DNA from: Micromonospora sp. WMMD812
GTDB lineage: Bacteria; Actinomycetota; Actinomycetes; Mycobacteriales; Micromonosporaceae
Length of the DNA stretch: 64,000 bases
Direction: 5' to 3'
NCBI RefSeq assembly: GCF_027497215.1
Contig: NZ_CP114904.1
Span: forward strand, 6,974,501-7,038,500
Positions 1-8,700 of the stretch are shown here, piece after piece. Position 1 is the first letter of the stretch. Each line of letters starts with the position of its first letter. Under the pieces are notes generated by a model, which was given only the letters and a program-made list of their open reading frames with translations, was not told the DNA's origin and made no database searches. Position numbers and translations under genes: made by a program.

Positions 1-494
1 TGCAGCCATTTCGCGCTCTTCCAGAAGTACAGGTGCGGAACGAGGAGACGAGCTGGCCCGCCGTGCACCGGCTCCAGCGGCTCGCCGTCGAACTCGTACG
101 CCACCCAGGCCTGGCCGTCGAGAAGGTCCTCGAGCGGGATGTTCGTGGTGTAGCCGCCGTAGGAGTGGGCGAGGACGTACTCGGCCGCGGTGTCGACGTC
201 GGCCAGCAACGTGTCCACCGGGACACCTCGCCACTTCGTGCCGAACTTCGACCAGTGCGTGACGCAGTGGATGTCCACGGTCGGCTCGTCGGCAGGAAGG
301 GCGGTGAACTCCGCCCACGACCACGTGCTTCGCTCGCCGGCCTCGGTGACGACGGCGAGCTCCCACTCGTCGAGGCCGATGCGCGGTGTCGGTCCCGCCG
401 ACAGCACCGGGAAGTCGTCCGTGCGGTGCTGGCCGGGCGGGAGGTCGGTGTCGTCGCGTCTGCGGCCGCCGAAGCCGCGTGTGATCACGGTCAT
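1..494 (-). CDS. Sulfite-oxidase-like molybdopterin oxidoreductase (3' end outside window)
   Basis: Reading leftwards from an ATG at 494, an open frame of about 164 codons runs off the window edge. It begins MTVITRGFGGRRR and contains DIHCVTHWSKFGTKWRGV, the molybdopterin-binding segment of the sulfite oxidase/YedY superfamily, whose cysteine normally ligates molybdenum. It is followed by a tyrosine-rich stretch (HSYGGYTTNIPLEDL). Actinobacterial relatives are about 200 residues, soluble, and of unknown physiological substrate. A GAGGGG ribosome site sits just upstream of the ATG. The frame stays open further upstream, but the MTVITRGFGG start matches my memory of the family. Family assignment is firm; substrate is unknown. 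Confidence 0.85.
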   Translation of the reverse strand, partial: MTVITRGFGGRRRDDTDLPPGQHRTDDFPVLSAGPTPRIGLDEWELAVVTEAGERSTWSWAEFTALPADEPTVDIHCVTHWSKFGTKWRGVPVDTLLADVDTAAEYVLAHSYGGYTTNIPLEDLLDGQAWVAYEFDGEPLEPVHGGPARLLVPHLYFWKSAKWL

Positions 495-664
495 GCGCCC
501 CTCAATATCTGGCCGGGCGGCCGGGATCCCGCTGCCGCCCGTGCTTCCAGTCGGTCGGTGAATGTCGATGTGGTATCCGCCCATGACGCCATCGTCGGCG
601 AGCGCCCCGGTGATGAGATTCTCCGCGGGGAGGACGTGGTCGCCCTCAAACCGGCATAAATTGA

Positions 665-682
665 CTGGACCATCACGTCCAG
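665..682. promoter_or_regulatory. Operator-like palindrome TGGAC-N6-GTCCA, copy 1
   Basis: CTGGAC, six bases, then GTCCAG: a perfect 6-base inverted repeat. The core TGGAC-N6-GTCCA recurs at 810-825. The spacing of half-sites suits a dimeric helix-turn-helix repressor. The cognate regulator is not evident in the window. Confidence 0.45.
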
Positions 683-806
683 ACTAGACGGGCGTGGCAT
701 CGGCCGGCAAGTCCCGCCGCTGGCCATCGGTGCTGGGGGCAACAGCGCGCCTGACGGTCGCGGCGGCGCGCCCGGGTCCGGCCGGCTGCCTCTGCGGCGG
801 GGGCTA

Positions 807-828
807 TTATGGACGACAGAGTCCATAA
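807..828. promoter_or_regulatory. Operator-like palindrome TGGAC-N6-GTCCA, copy 2
   Basis: TTATGGAC, six bases, then GTCCATAA: a perfect 8-base inverted repeat sharing the TGGAC-N6-GTCCA core with the copy at 665-682. It lies about 90 bases upstream of the start at 920 and is a good candidate repressor site for that gene. Confidence 0.5.
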
Positions 829-919
829 AGCGCGACCAGCAGGTTGTTCCGAGTTGGTCGTTCGACATGGCGTCGCCACCAGCGGCGGCCAGTGTCCTGC
901 CCGTTGTCAGGAGAGTTCG

Positions 920-1249
920 ATGGAACCTGTTCCCTCCCGTGGGGATGTTGTCGATGGCCAGCCGGTCGACGCGGCGGACATGATCGCTGCCCTGACCGCC
1001 GCGCAGTTTGTGTTCCCAGACGGTGCAACTCAGTCATTCACGGCGGAGGGCCGCACGACCTACGTCGACAGGGGCACCCCGTCAGTTGGCGAATGGTCTG
1101 TTGCGGGTGACGGGACCTTCGCCTCGTTCTGGCCGCCGACGTACCGGGCGACGTACACGGTTCGGTGGATCGTCGAGGACGGAGTGCGGGTGGGCGTCAG
1201 CTTCACGGATACCCGGAGCGGAGTCCGCTATGACGGCCGGTACCGATGA
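920..1249 (+). CDS. Small hypothetical protein, probable beta-barrel fold
   Basis: A 109-residue protein starting MEPVPSRGDVV. The ATG at 920 is chosen because AGGAGA lies 6-11 bases upstream; longer in-frame starts lack a ribosome site. The C-terminal two thirds alternate hydrophobic residues with G-x-W type turns (FVFPDGATQSFTAEGRT, VGEWSVAGDG, YTVRWIVEDG), as in small lipocalin-like or MoaF-like barrels, but no family can be assigned. No signal peptide or membrane segment is seen. The operator-like palindrome at 807-828 suggests repressor control. Confidence 0.55.
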   Translation: MEPVPSRGDVVDGQPVDAADMIAALTAAQFVFPDGATQSFTAEGRTTYVDRGTPSVGEWSVAGDGTFASFWPPTYRATYTVRWIVEDGVRVGVSFTDTRSGVRYDGRYR

Positions 1250-1434
1250 CGGGACGAGATCCCAGCCACACGTCGAATCACCGTCGGACGGCTCAGGCCA
1301 CGTGGACAGCCAGCCGTCTACGAGCGTGGATCTTGCTAGCGACCATGAGCCTCCGGCCAGGGCCCGCGACACGAGCCGGTGGTCAGGAGCGATGAGCCCA
1401 CGGCACGTTGGTGACCGCTGGGCGGTGCGGGCGG

Positions 1435-1978
1435 TCAACAGGCCCGGCCGGGCGCGACGTAGCGCAGGGCGAGGAACGAGCCGTACTGGTTGGTCTCGGC
1501 CAAGGCCCACGGGGTGTAGGCCTCTGCATGAAGCAGTCGGGTGCCGGAGCCAACCAGCACCGGCGCGACGCCCAGGTGAAGCTCGTCGACGAGACCGGCC
1601 CGCACGAACTGGGTGGCGAGGTTCGCGCCGCCGAGGATCCAGACGTTCTTACCCGTGGCAGCCTCGACCAGGTGCGGATGCACGTCGGTCACGTCCGCAT
1701 CGGTGAACCGCAGGTCGGCGCCACCGTGGTGGGGCAGGTCGCGATGTGTGAAGACCCAGGTGGGTCGGTCGCCGTAGATCCACGGGCCGTCCTGGCGACG
1801 AATGAATTCGTACGACCGCGCGCCCATCGCGATCGCACCCACCTCGTCGAAGAACCGCTCGTAGCGCCGTCGTTTTGCCCGCCACGTTGCGGAACTGGGA
1901 GAGCCAGTCAAGCTGCTCGGCAGGTTCAGCGATGTACCCATCGATGCTCATGGCAACGAAGTACTGCGTCAGGGTCAT
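1435..1978 (-). pseudogene. RibD C-terminal/dihydrofolate-reductase-like protein, frameshifted
   Basis: The N-terminus (MTLTQYFVAMSIDGYIAEP, then LDWLSQF) reads in the frame starting at 1978. The rest (RYERFFDEVGAIAMGARSYEF, later NVWILGGANLATQF and LVDELHLGVAPVLVG) reads in a second frame ending at 1435. Together they make one typical protein of about 180 residues of the RibD C-terminal family of NADPH-dependent reductases. The frames meet around 1870-1895, near a run of four A/T bases, and differ by one base. No motif is missing if the frames are joined, so this is either a recent frameshift or a sequencing error. An intact but distinct family member lies at 35049. Confidence 0.75.
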
Positions 1979-2280
1979 GCACGGACCTTAGGATCCCTGC
2001 CGAAGCGGACCAAGGGCGGAGGTGGCGGCCGTGCACCTGTCGTGCGGCCGTGCCGGGTCTGGACCGGAGACGGAGGGCAACCGGGGCGTGCCGGCGGGTT
2101 GCACCGGGAGTACGTGCATTCGCCAGCGTCGCGAGCTGCGGGCTAGCCGTGGGTGCGTCGGTGGCGGCTGGTGGCGAGATTCACGGGGAGTTCGGGCGGC
2201 GTTGCCGGGCGCCATGATCAACGTTCGTGGTCGGGGGGCGTACTGAGCCCGGAGCATCACCCGACCTGAGGAGCAGCCCC
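1979..2280. other. Intergenic, nothing recognised
   Basis: About 300 bases between the broken reductase gene and the phosphoesterase gene. It should hold both promoters. A 74-codon open frame on the plus strand has no ribosome site and no recognisable composition, and I do not call it. Confidence 0.4.
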
Positions 2281-4125
2281 ATGCAAGAAGGCCCGAGCCG
2301 GCGCCGATTCCTGCAGAGCGCCGGCCTGGTCGGTGCCGGTCTGGTCGGCGCCGGCACCGTCGGGGCCCTGGCCCCCGCGTCGGCGGGCGCGCACGGCGGC
2401 GGCGGTCGACCCGACCCCAACCTGCCCCGTTTCACGCTCGCCGTCATCCCGGACACGCAGTACCTCTTCGACACCGACCGCGGTGACCCGGCGCCGTTGG
2501 CGGCGAGTCTGCGGTGGATCATCGACAACCAGGCGGAGCGGAACATCGTCTTCACCGCCCACCTCGGCGACATCGTCGAGAACGCGCGGGCCGACGAACT
2601 CGCCGCCGCCGGCAAGGTGTTCGACACCTTCGACCGTCAACGGATGCCGTACAGCGTGCTCGCCGGCAATCACGACATCAACTCGTCCACGACCGACCAG
2701 CGGGGGCCGAGCCCCTACCTCGACGTGTTCGGGCCGCAGCGGTTCCGGAAGCTGCCGACGTACGGCGGGGCGACCAAGGACGGCTACAACACGTACCACG
2801 TCTTCACCGCCGCCGGGCGGCAGTGGCTGCTGCTGGCGCTCGACTGGCGCCCGTCGGACGCCGGTCTCGCCTGGGCGAAGTCGGTCCTGGCCGCGCATCC
2901 GCGCACCCCGGTCGTCCTCACCACCCATGACATGGTGTACGCGGACGACAGCGGCGCGGCGACGCTCTCCGGCCACGGTCAGCGGCTCTGGGACTACCTC
3001 GTCGCGGAGAGCGACCAGATCTTCCTCACCCTCAACGGGCACTACTGGCCGCCCGGCCGGACCGTACTGCGCAACGCCGCCGGGCACGACGTGCACCTGC
3101 ACATCGCCAACTACCAGGACCGCCACTACGGCGGCAGCGCGATGATCCGGCTCTACCAGTTCGACCTGGCGCGCAACACGATCGACGTGGAGACCTTCTC
3201 GCCGTGGATCCTCGGGCAGCGGCCCGAGCAGCGCAACGCCCTGGAGCAGCGCGAGATGGAGCTGACCGACGCCACCAACCGGTTCAGCATCGGGGTCGAC
3301 TTCGCGGCGCGGTTCGCCGGCTTCGACCCGGTGCCGCCTCGCGCGCCCCGCAACCCGGCCACCATGCTGGTCCCCGGCACGCTCGCCTACTGGCGGTTCG
3401 ACACGGGGCGCGGCGACCGCGACGCGGTGCCGGACGGCGGCCGGATCGAGGATCACTCCGGCCGCGGGAACCATCTCACCCGGGTCACCCTCGCCGGCAG
3501 TGGGCCGGAGGCGCTGCGCTGGTCCGGCGAGCACCACCCCGACCAGCCAGCCCACGCCAGCCTCCGCTTCGACGGTGCCAAGCAGCCGGCGCGCGGCGCG
3601 TACCTGCGGACGCTCGACGGCGCGCCGCTCAACGCCGAGACCTTCCGCAACGGCTACACCATCGAAGCGTTCGTCAAGCTGCCCGCCGACGTCCGGGCGA
3701 GCAACCACGCGTGGATGAGCATCCTGAGCCGCTTCGGCGCCGGTCGGGACGCGGGCAAGACCGGCGGCGACCCGTCGGAGCCGATCGCCACGCTGAGCCT
3801 GTCGGACGGCATGGCGTTGCAGTGGGCCGTCTTCCCGCTCAACCAGAACGGCATCTCCACCAACTGGGGTCACGAGATGCCCGCCGACGAATGGTTCCAC
3901 GTGGCGGTGGTCAACGACGGGAAGACCACCACCCTGTACGTCGACGGCGCCGAACTGCTGCGCAACCCGTCCACCCCGGCGGTCGGTCTGGCCACGTCGA
4001 ACGAGCCTTGGCTGGTCGGGGCGTACCACTACGACCGGATCGTGGAGCAGGCCTTCTACGGCTGGCTCGGTGACCTGCGGGTGGTGAACCGTCCGCTGCC
4101 GGTGAGCCTGTTCATGCGGGCCTGA
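2281..4125 (+). CDS. Tat-exported calcineurin-like phosphoesterase with C-terminal LamG-like domain
   Basis: A 614-residue secreted protein. The ATG at 2281 follows CTGAGGAG and begins a twin-arginine signal (R7-R8-R9-F10-L11, then a hydrophobic Ala/Gly/Val stretch and an Ala-rich cleavage region near residue 36). Metallophosphoesterase metal ligands are visible: PDTQ near D58, GDIVEN near D97, GNHD near N130-H131, TTHDM and the late NGHYW. From about residue 375 a concanavalin/LamG-like beta-sandwich follows (YWRFD, EDHSGRGNHLT, YTIEAFVKL, WFHVAVVNDGKTTTLYVDG), often a carbohydrate-binding or adhesive module. The substrate is unknown; an extracellular phosphate ester or nucleic acid is plausible. 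Tat export fits a metalloenzyme folded before secretion. Confidence 0.88.
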   Translation: MQEGPSRRRFLQSAGLVGAGLVGAGTVGALAPASAGAHGGGGRPDPNLPRFTLAVIPDTQYLFDTDRGDPAPLAASLRWIIDNQAERNIVFTAHLGDIVENARADELAAAGKVFDTFDRQRMPYSVLAGNHDINSSTTDQRGPSPYLDVFGPQRFRKLPTYGGATKDGYNTYHVFTAAGRQWLLLALDWRPSDAGLAWAKSVLAAHPRTPVVLTTHDMVYADDSGAATLSGHGQRLWDYLVAESDQIFLTLNGHYWPPGRTVLRNAAGHDVHLHIANYQDRHYGGSAMIRLYQFDLARNTIDVETFSPWILGQRPEQRNALEQREMELTDATNRFSIGVDFAARFAGFDPVPPRAPRNPATMLVPGTLAYWRFDTGRGDRDAVPDGGRIEDHSGRGNHLTRVTLAGSGPEALRWSGEHHPDQPAHASLRFDGAKQPARGAYLRTLDGAPLNAETFRNGYTIEAFVKLPADVRASNHAWMSILSRFGAGRDAGKTGGDPSEPIATLSLSDGMALQWAVFPLNQNGISTNWGHEMPADEWFHVAVVNDGKTTTLYVDGAELLRNPSTPAVGLATSNEPWLVGAYHYDRIVEQAFYGWLGDLRVVNRPLPVSLFMRA

Positions 4126-4128
4126 CGG

Positions 4129-4182
4129 CGGAGGTGGCGTGGGGCGGGTCGGGCGATCCGGCACCGTTCCACGCCGCCTCCG
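4129..4182. terminator. Inverted repeat between convergent genes
   Basis: CGGAGGTGGCGTGG at 4129-4142 can pair with CCACGCCGCCTCCG at 4169-4182 (14 pairs including one G-T). It sits directly after the stop of the phosphoesterase gene and could terminate transcription from both sides. There is no T-tract, which is usual in actinobacteria. Confidence 0.5.
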
Positions 4183-4237
4183 TGCGTCGGGCACCGAAGG
4201 GGTCACACCTGTCGCCCGCCGTGAAGGTCTCGCGGGT

Positions 4238-5584
4238 TCACACCCGTGCTTCGGCGGGTTCCGGGGCGGTGTCGAGCGGCAGGTCGCGCAGCCGGCGGAC
4301 CGGAGTCGACAGATAGATGATCGGGGACAGCACGGTGAGCGCCCCGAAGATCAGCAGAGTGGTACGGGCGCCGATCGACCCGGCCAGGACGCCGCCGAGC
4401 AGGCCGCCGATCGGGATGGCGCCCCAGGAGACGAACTTGACCGTGGCGATCACCCGCGAGAGGAGGTCTGGCGGGCTGGCGAGCATCCGGTAGGTGCGGG
4501 TGGTCACGCTGAGCACCACCGTGGAGCCGGCGAAGATGAGGTTCCCGGCGGCGAAGGCGAGGTAGGCGACGGTGCCGGTGCCCAGCGGGATGATGAGCGC
4601 GCCGGCCACGCCGACGAAGGCCGCGATGAGCAGGCCGCGTGCGGTGCCGACCCGATCGGTGAACCAGGTTGTCAGCGCGGCGCCGATCAGCGTGCCGAGG
4701 CCGTCGGCGGCGAGCAGCAGCCCGACCATGAGTGGCGACGCGTGCAGGTCGCGTACCAGGTAGTACGGGAAGAGGGCCAGCATCGCTCCGCAGACGAAGT
4801 TCGTCGCGGTGGCGTCCCACATGGCCGGCCCGATGATCGGGTGTCGGTGCACGAAGTGCCAGCCCTCGCGGATCATCGTGACCATCGGTGGCCGTTCGGC
4901 CGGTCGCTGCACCCGGCGCGCCGGGAGCGTGCGCAGCAGCACGGCGGAGATCAGATAGCTGACGGCGTCCACGAACAGCGTCGGCACCGCACCCAGCAGC
5001 TGCACCGCGAGCCCGCCCAGGGACGGCCCGCCCAGCTGGGTGGCGGCGTGCGTGCCGGAGTTGAGGCTGTTGCGCGACTGCAACTGCGCGGCCGGCACGA
5101 TCTCCGGCAGGAAGGTCTGGTTCGCCACGTCGAACAGCACGTTGGCGAAGCTCACGACCAAGGCGACCGCGACCAGCTGGGCGACCGTCAGCGCGTCGAA
5201 CCACCACGCCAGGGGGACGGACGCGATGGCGAGGGCGCGGACCAGATCCAGGGCGACCTGCATGCCGCGCAGCGGTACGCGCTGCACGATCACCCCCGCC
5301 GGGAGGCTGATCAACAGGTAGGCGAGATAGCCGGCCGCCGTGATCAGACCCATCTCGAAGGCCGACGCGTCCAGCACGGTCAGCGCGGTCAGCGGCAGGG
5401 CCACCCCGCCGATCGCCGAGCCGAGGTGACTGGTGGTGCCGGCGACCCACCAGCGCCAGAAGACGGTAAGTCTCATAATGGAACTGACAATAGTGGTGGA
5501 TGCGAGAAGAGTCGACCTCGCCGATGACGACCGGGGGCCCGCCGTCATGGCGTGGGCCGACTCCAGGGGTTTCTCGTTGGGCAT
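4238..5584 (-). CDS. MFS efflux transporter (MFS_3/TMEffluxE type)
   Basis: A 448-residue polytopic membrane protein with about 12 hydrophobic segments, no signal peptide and a charged N-terminal tail. The pattern (W-x-G-x-x-x-S-x-L-G near the start, long alanine/leucine helices, R-x-L-P-A central loop) is that of actinobacterial major facilitator exporters related to macrolide efflux proteins. It probably uses proton motive force to export a small molecule, but the substrate cannot be told. The start is uncertain: ATG 5584 gives a 36-residue tail before MRLTVFWRWW at about 5475, which may be the true start; neither has a clear ribosome site. A second family member lies at 59099. Confidence 0.82.
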   Translation of the reverse strand: MPNEKPLESAHAMTAGPRSSSARSTLLASTTIVSSIMRLTVFWRWWVAGTTSHLGSAIGGVALPLTALTVLDASAFEMGLITAAGYLAYLLISLPAGVIVQRVPLRGMQVALDLVRALAIASVPLAWWFDALTVAQLVAVALVVSFANVLFDVANQTFLPEIVPAAQLQSRNSLNSGTHAATQLGGPSLGGLAVQLLGAVPTLFVDAVSYLISAVLLRTLPARRVQRPAERPPMVTMIREGWHFVHRHPIIGPAMWDATATNFVCGAMLALFPYYLVRDLHASPLMVGLLLAADGLGTLIGAALTTWFTDRVGTARGLLIAAFVGVAGALIIPLGTGTVAYLAFAAGNLIFAGSTVVLSVTTRTYRMLASPPDLLSRVIATVKFVSWGAIPIGGLLGGVLAGSIGARTTLLIFGALTVLSPIIYLSTPVRRLRDLPLDTAPEPAEARV

Positions 5585-5709
5585 TCATTGCCTGGTCGAG
5601 GCCGATTCACCCCGGATTCGGTCAAGATCATTAGCGTCGACGCGGTCCCCCGAGTGCCCGGGGCCGAGCGCGGCCTCGTCGCCCGCTCTCATTCGAGTTA
5701 AGGATCCAT

Positions 5710-8700
5710 GTGAGATCGCAAGTCCTGAACCCCAGGCGGGTGATGCCGCTGGTGGGCGCACTCGCCGCAGCGGCCACGCTGATGGCGTTTCCGGCGGCCG
5801 CGGAGGCCCACCCGCGTCAGCCGGACGCACCGGTCGTCACCGGCGGCCTTCCGTTGGTCAACACGAGTGAGAAGATCGGCCCCGGAATCGGCCTTCAACA
5901 CGTGAAGGCCTTGGACCAGAGTGGCTGGTACGACGCGCAGTTCCTGACCGTGGACCTTTCGAACAGCGCCGTCAGCACCGACCTGCTGACCGCCGGCCCG
6001 GTCGCGTCGGGCGGTCCGCTCAGCGTCGCGGCCAACAAGGCCAGCGCCGTGGCCGGCGTCAACGGCGAGTTCTTCGACATCGGCAACAGCAACGCCGCGC
6101 TCGGCGGCGAGATCCAGAACGGCCAGCTGCTGAAGACGGCGGACATCGGCGGCCGGCAGCACGTCGGGGTCAGTCAGGACGGAATCGCCCAGCTCGTCGA
6201 CCTCGCCGTCGACTCGAACGCGAACTTCGCCGGCGCGGATCACAAGGTCCTGTCCATCAATGCCGCGAACGGCGGCGGCGTACCCGTCGACGGTCTGGTC
6301 GCCTTCACCGCGGGGTGGGGCACCTACAGCCGCAACCGCGGTTTCACCGGGGTCGACGTCAGCCGGATCGCCGAGGTCGTCGTCTCCGGTGGCAAGGTCG
6401 TCGCCGTCGCACCGACCGGGCCCGCCGGCGCGGGCGCGATCCCGCAGGACGGCTTCGCTCTCGTCGGCCGCGACGCCGCGGCGACGGCGCTGCGCGCGCT
6501 GCAGCCGGGCGACCCGGTCACGCTGACCTACGCGCCGTCGAACGACGTGACCAAGACCATGAAGTTCGCGCTCGGTAACGGCGGAACGATCGTGTCCGGC
6601 GGCAAGGTCGCCCCTGGCCTGGACACCGCGATCGCGCCGCGTACGGCGCTCGGCTTCAAGGACGGCGGCCGCACCCTCGTGCTCGCCACCTGGGACGGCC
6701 CGGGCGGTACCGGCAAGGGCGGCGTCGGCATCGACAAGGAGGCGCGCGACCTCGCCGCCCTGGGCGTGGAGACCGCGGTCAACCTCGACGGCGGTGGCTC
6801 CACCACGATGGTCGCCCGCGCGCTCGGCACGACCGAGGCAACCGTACGCAACGTTCCGTCCGACGGTCACGAGCGCAACGACCCGAACGGCGTGGGGGTG
6901 TTCGTCACACCGGGTGACGGCAAGCTCCACCAGCTCCTGGTCAAGCCGGCCGCCGGCGCGACGTCCAGCGACGGCGGCGCGAAGGTCTTCCCCGGGCTGC
7001 GTCGCACCCTGGTCGCCCAGGGGCTCGACGACCACGAGACGCCCGTCGCGGTCAAGCCGGAGTCGGTCCGCTGGCACGCCGGTGGGGCGTCGGTGAAGTC
7101 CGGCGTCCTGCAGGCACCGTCGCGCGCGTCCGGCTCGATCTCGGTCACCGCCGCGGTCGGCCGCACGGACGCCTCCGCGAAGATCGAGGTGCTCGGCAAG
7201 CTCGACAGCGTGGAGCTGTCGGCCGGTCGCCTCTCCATCGCCGACGTGACGCCCGACGCGGCGGCCACGGTGGGCGTCACCGGCCGCGACGACCAGGGCT
7301 ACACCGCCCCGATCGACCCGACCGACCTCACGCTGGACTACGACCACAGCGTCGTCGACGTGCAGCCGTCCGCCGGCAAACTGAAGATCACCCCGCTGAA
7401 GGCCGCCGGCACGATCCTGACCATCTCCGTCGCCGGCAAGTCGGCGCAGCTGCCGATCACGGTGGGCGTGCAGACCGTGTCGGCGTACGACTTCAACGAC
7501 GACGTGCTCGCCCGCTGGCGCAACAACAGCACCGCGGCGACCACCTTCGCCAAGGACCCGGACGGCCTGCGGATCGACTTCGCCGCGATGCGCAACGTCG
7601 GGATCGCCGCGACCTCCGTCGCCAACCGGGTGGCGGTGCCGGGCCAGCCGCTGCGCGTGCGGGTACGGATCAAGTCGAGCATCGCCGTGCCGAACGGGCT
7701 GACCTACCTGGGCTACTCCGACGCCAACGGCAAGGGCTCGGGTGTCTACGGAACGGCGCTGGTGGCCAGCGACGACTGGCAGTACGCCACGTTCACGCTG
7801 CCCGCCAACACGGCGTTCCCGATCGCGATCTCGGGCTTCCAGGGGATCAACACGAGCGTGCCCCAGCAGCGTGCGGGCACGTTCCTCCTCAACCGCATCG
7901 AGGCCGACGTCCCGTCCTCGATCGACCTTCCGGAGCAGCCGGAACTGCAGCCGGACCGGCTCGTGTCGCCCGACGGCTCGTTGGAGCGCGGCTTCGGTAC
8001 CTGGACCTTCGCGTCGCTGTCGGACGTGCAGTTCACCGCGGACAACCCGAATCTGACCCAGGTCGCGACGGCCGCCCTTCAGCGGATTCGCCAGACCAAC
8101 CCGGACCTGGTGATCCTCAACGGTGACATCACCGACCGCGGCCTGCCGCAGGATCTCGCGTTGGCTCGGCAGGTGCTGACCGACGCGGGGTGCGACCTGA
8201 TCCCGGTCGGCCAGGAGCCGGCCGAGTACAGCACGCCGGGTCCGCGTACCGGCAAGGTGCCCTGCTACTACGTCCCGGGCAACCATGAGTCGTACGGGCT
8301 CAACAACACCCAGTCGGATCTCTCGGCGTTCAAGGCCGAGTTCGGACAGCCGTACCGGACGTTCGACCACAAGGGCACCCGGTTCATCCTGCTGGCCAGC
8401 TCCCTGGGCACGCTGCGCGGCACGGCCTGGGACCAGCTGCCGATGATGCAGAAGGCGCTCGACGACGCCAAGCGCGACCCGTCGGTACGCAACGTCGTCG
8501 TGGCCGCCCACCACCCGGTGGACGACCCGGCCGAGACGAAGGCCAGCCAGCTCGGGGACCGCGACGAGGCGGCGCTCGTCGAGAAGCTGCTCACCGACTT
8601 CCGCGACAGTTCCCGCAAGGGTGCCGTGATGTTCGGCTCCCACGCCCAGATCGCCAACGTTCACCGCGTCGACGGCGTCCCGTACGTCGTGCTGCCCTCG

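Larger units (their letters stand above)
495..919. other. Intergenic region with paired operator-like palindromes
   Basis: No convincing gene lies between the sulfite-oxidase-like gene (minus) and the small plus-strand gene starting at 920. The stretch carries two palindromes of the same design, listed separately, so it probably holds the divergent promoters. Open frames here on both strands have no recognisable product and no good ribosome site. Confidence 0.5.

Noticed and set aside
495..660. Minus-strand frame upstream of the sulfite-oxidase-like start that is open and protein-like (GDHVLPAENLITGAL)
   Set aside because: Relatives start at MTVITRGFGG and a good ribosome site precedes that ATG; the extension has poor third-position GC and no start of its own.
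2257..4206. A 649-codon minus-strand open frame
   Set aside because: Antisense shadow of the Tat-exported phosphoesterase; composition is Arg/Val/Gly-rich with no motif.
4139..5527. A 462-codon plus-strand open frame
   Set aside because: Shadow of the MFS exporter gene; highly charged, no hydrophobic core.
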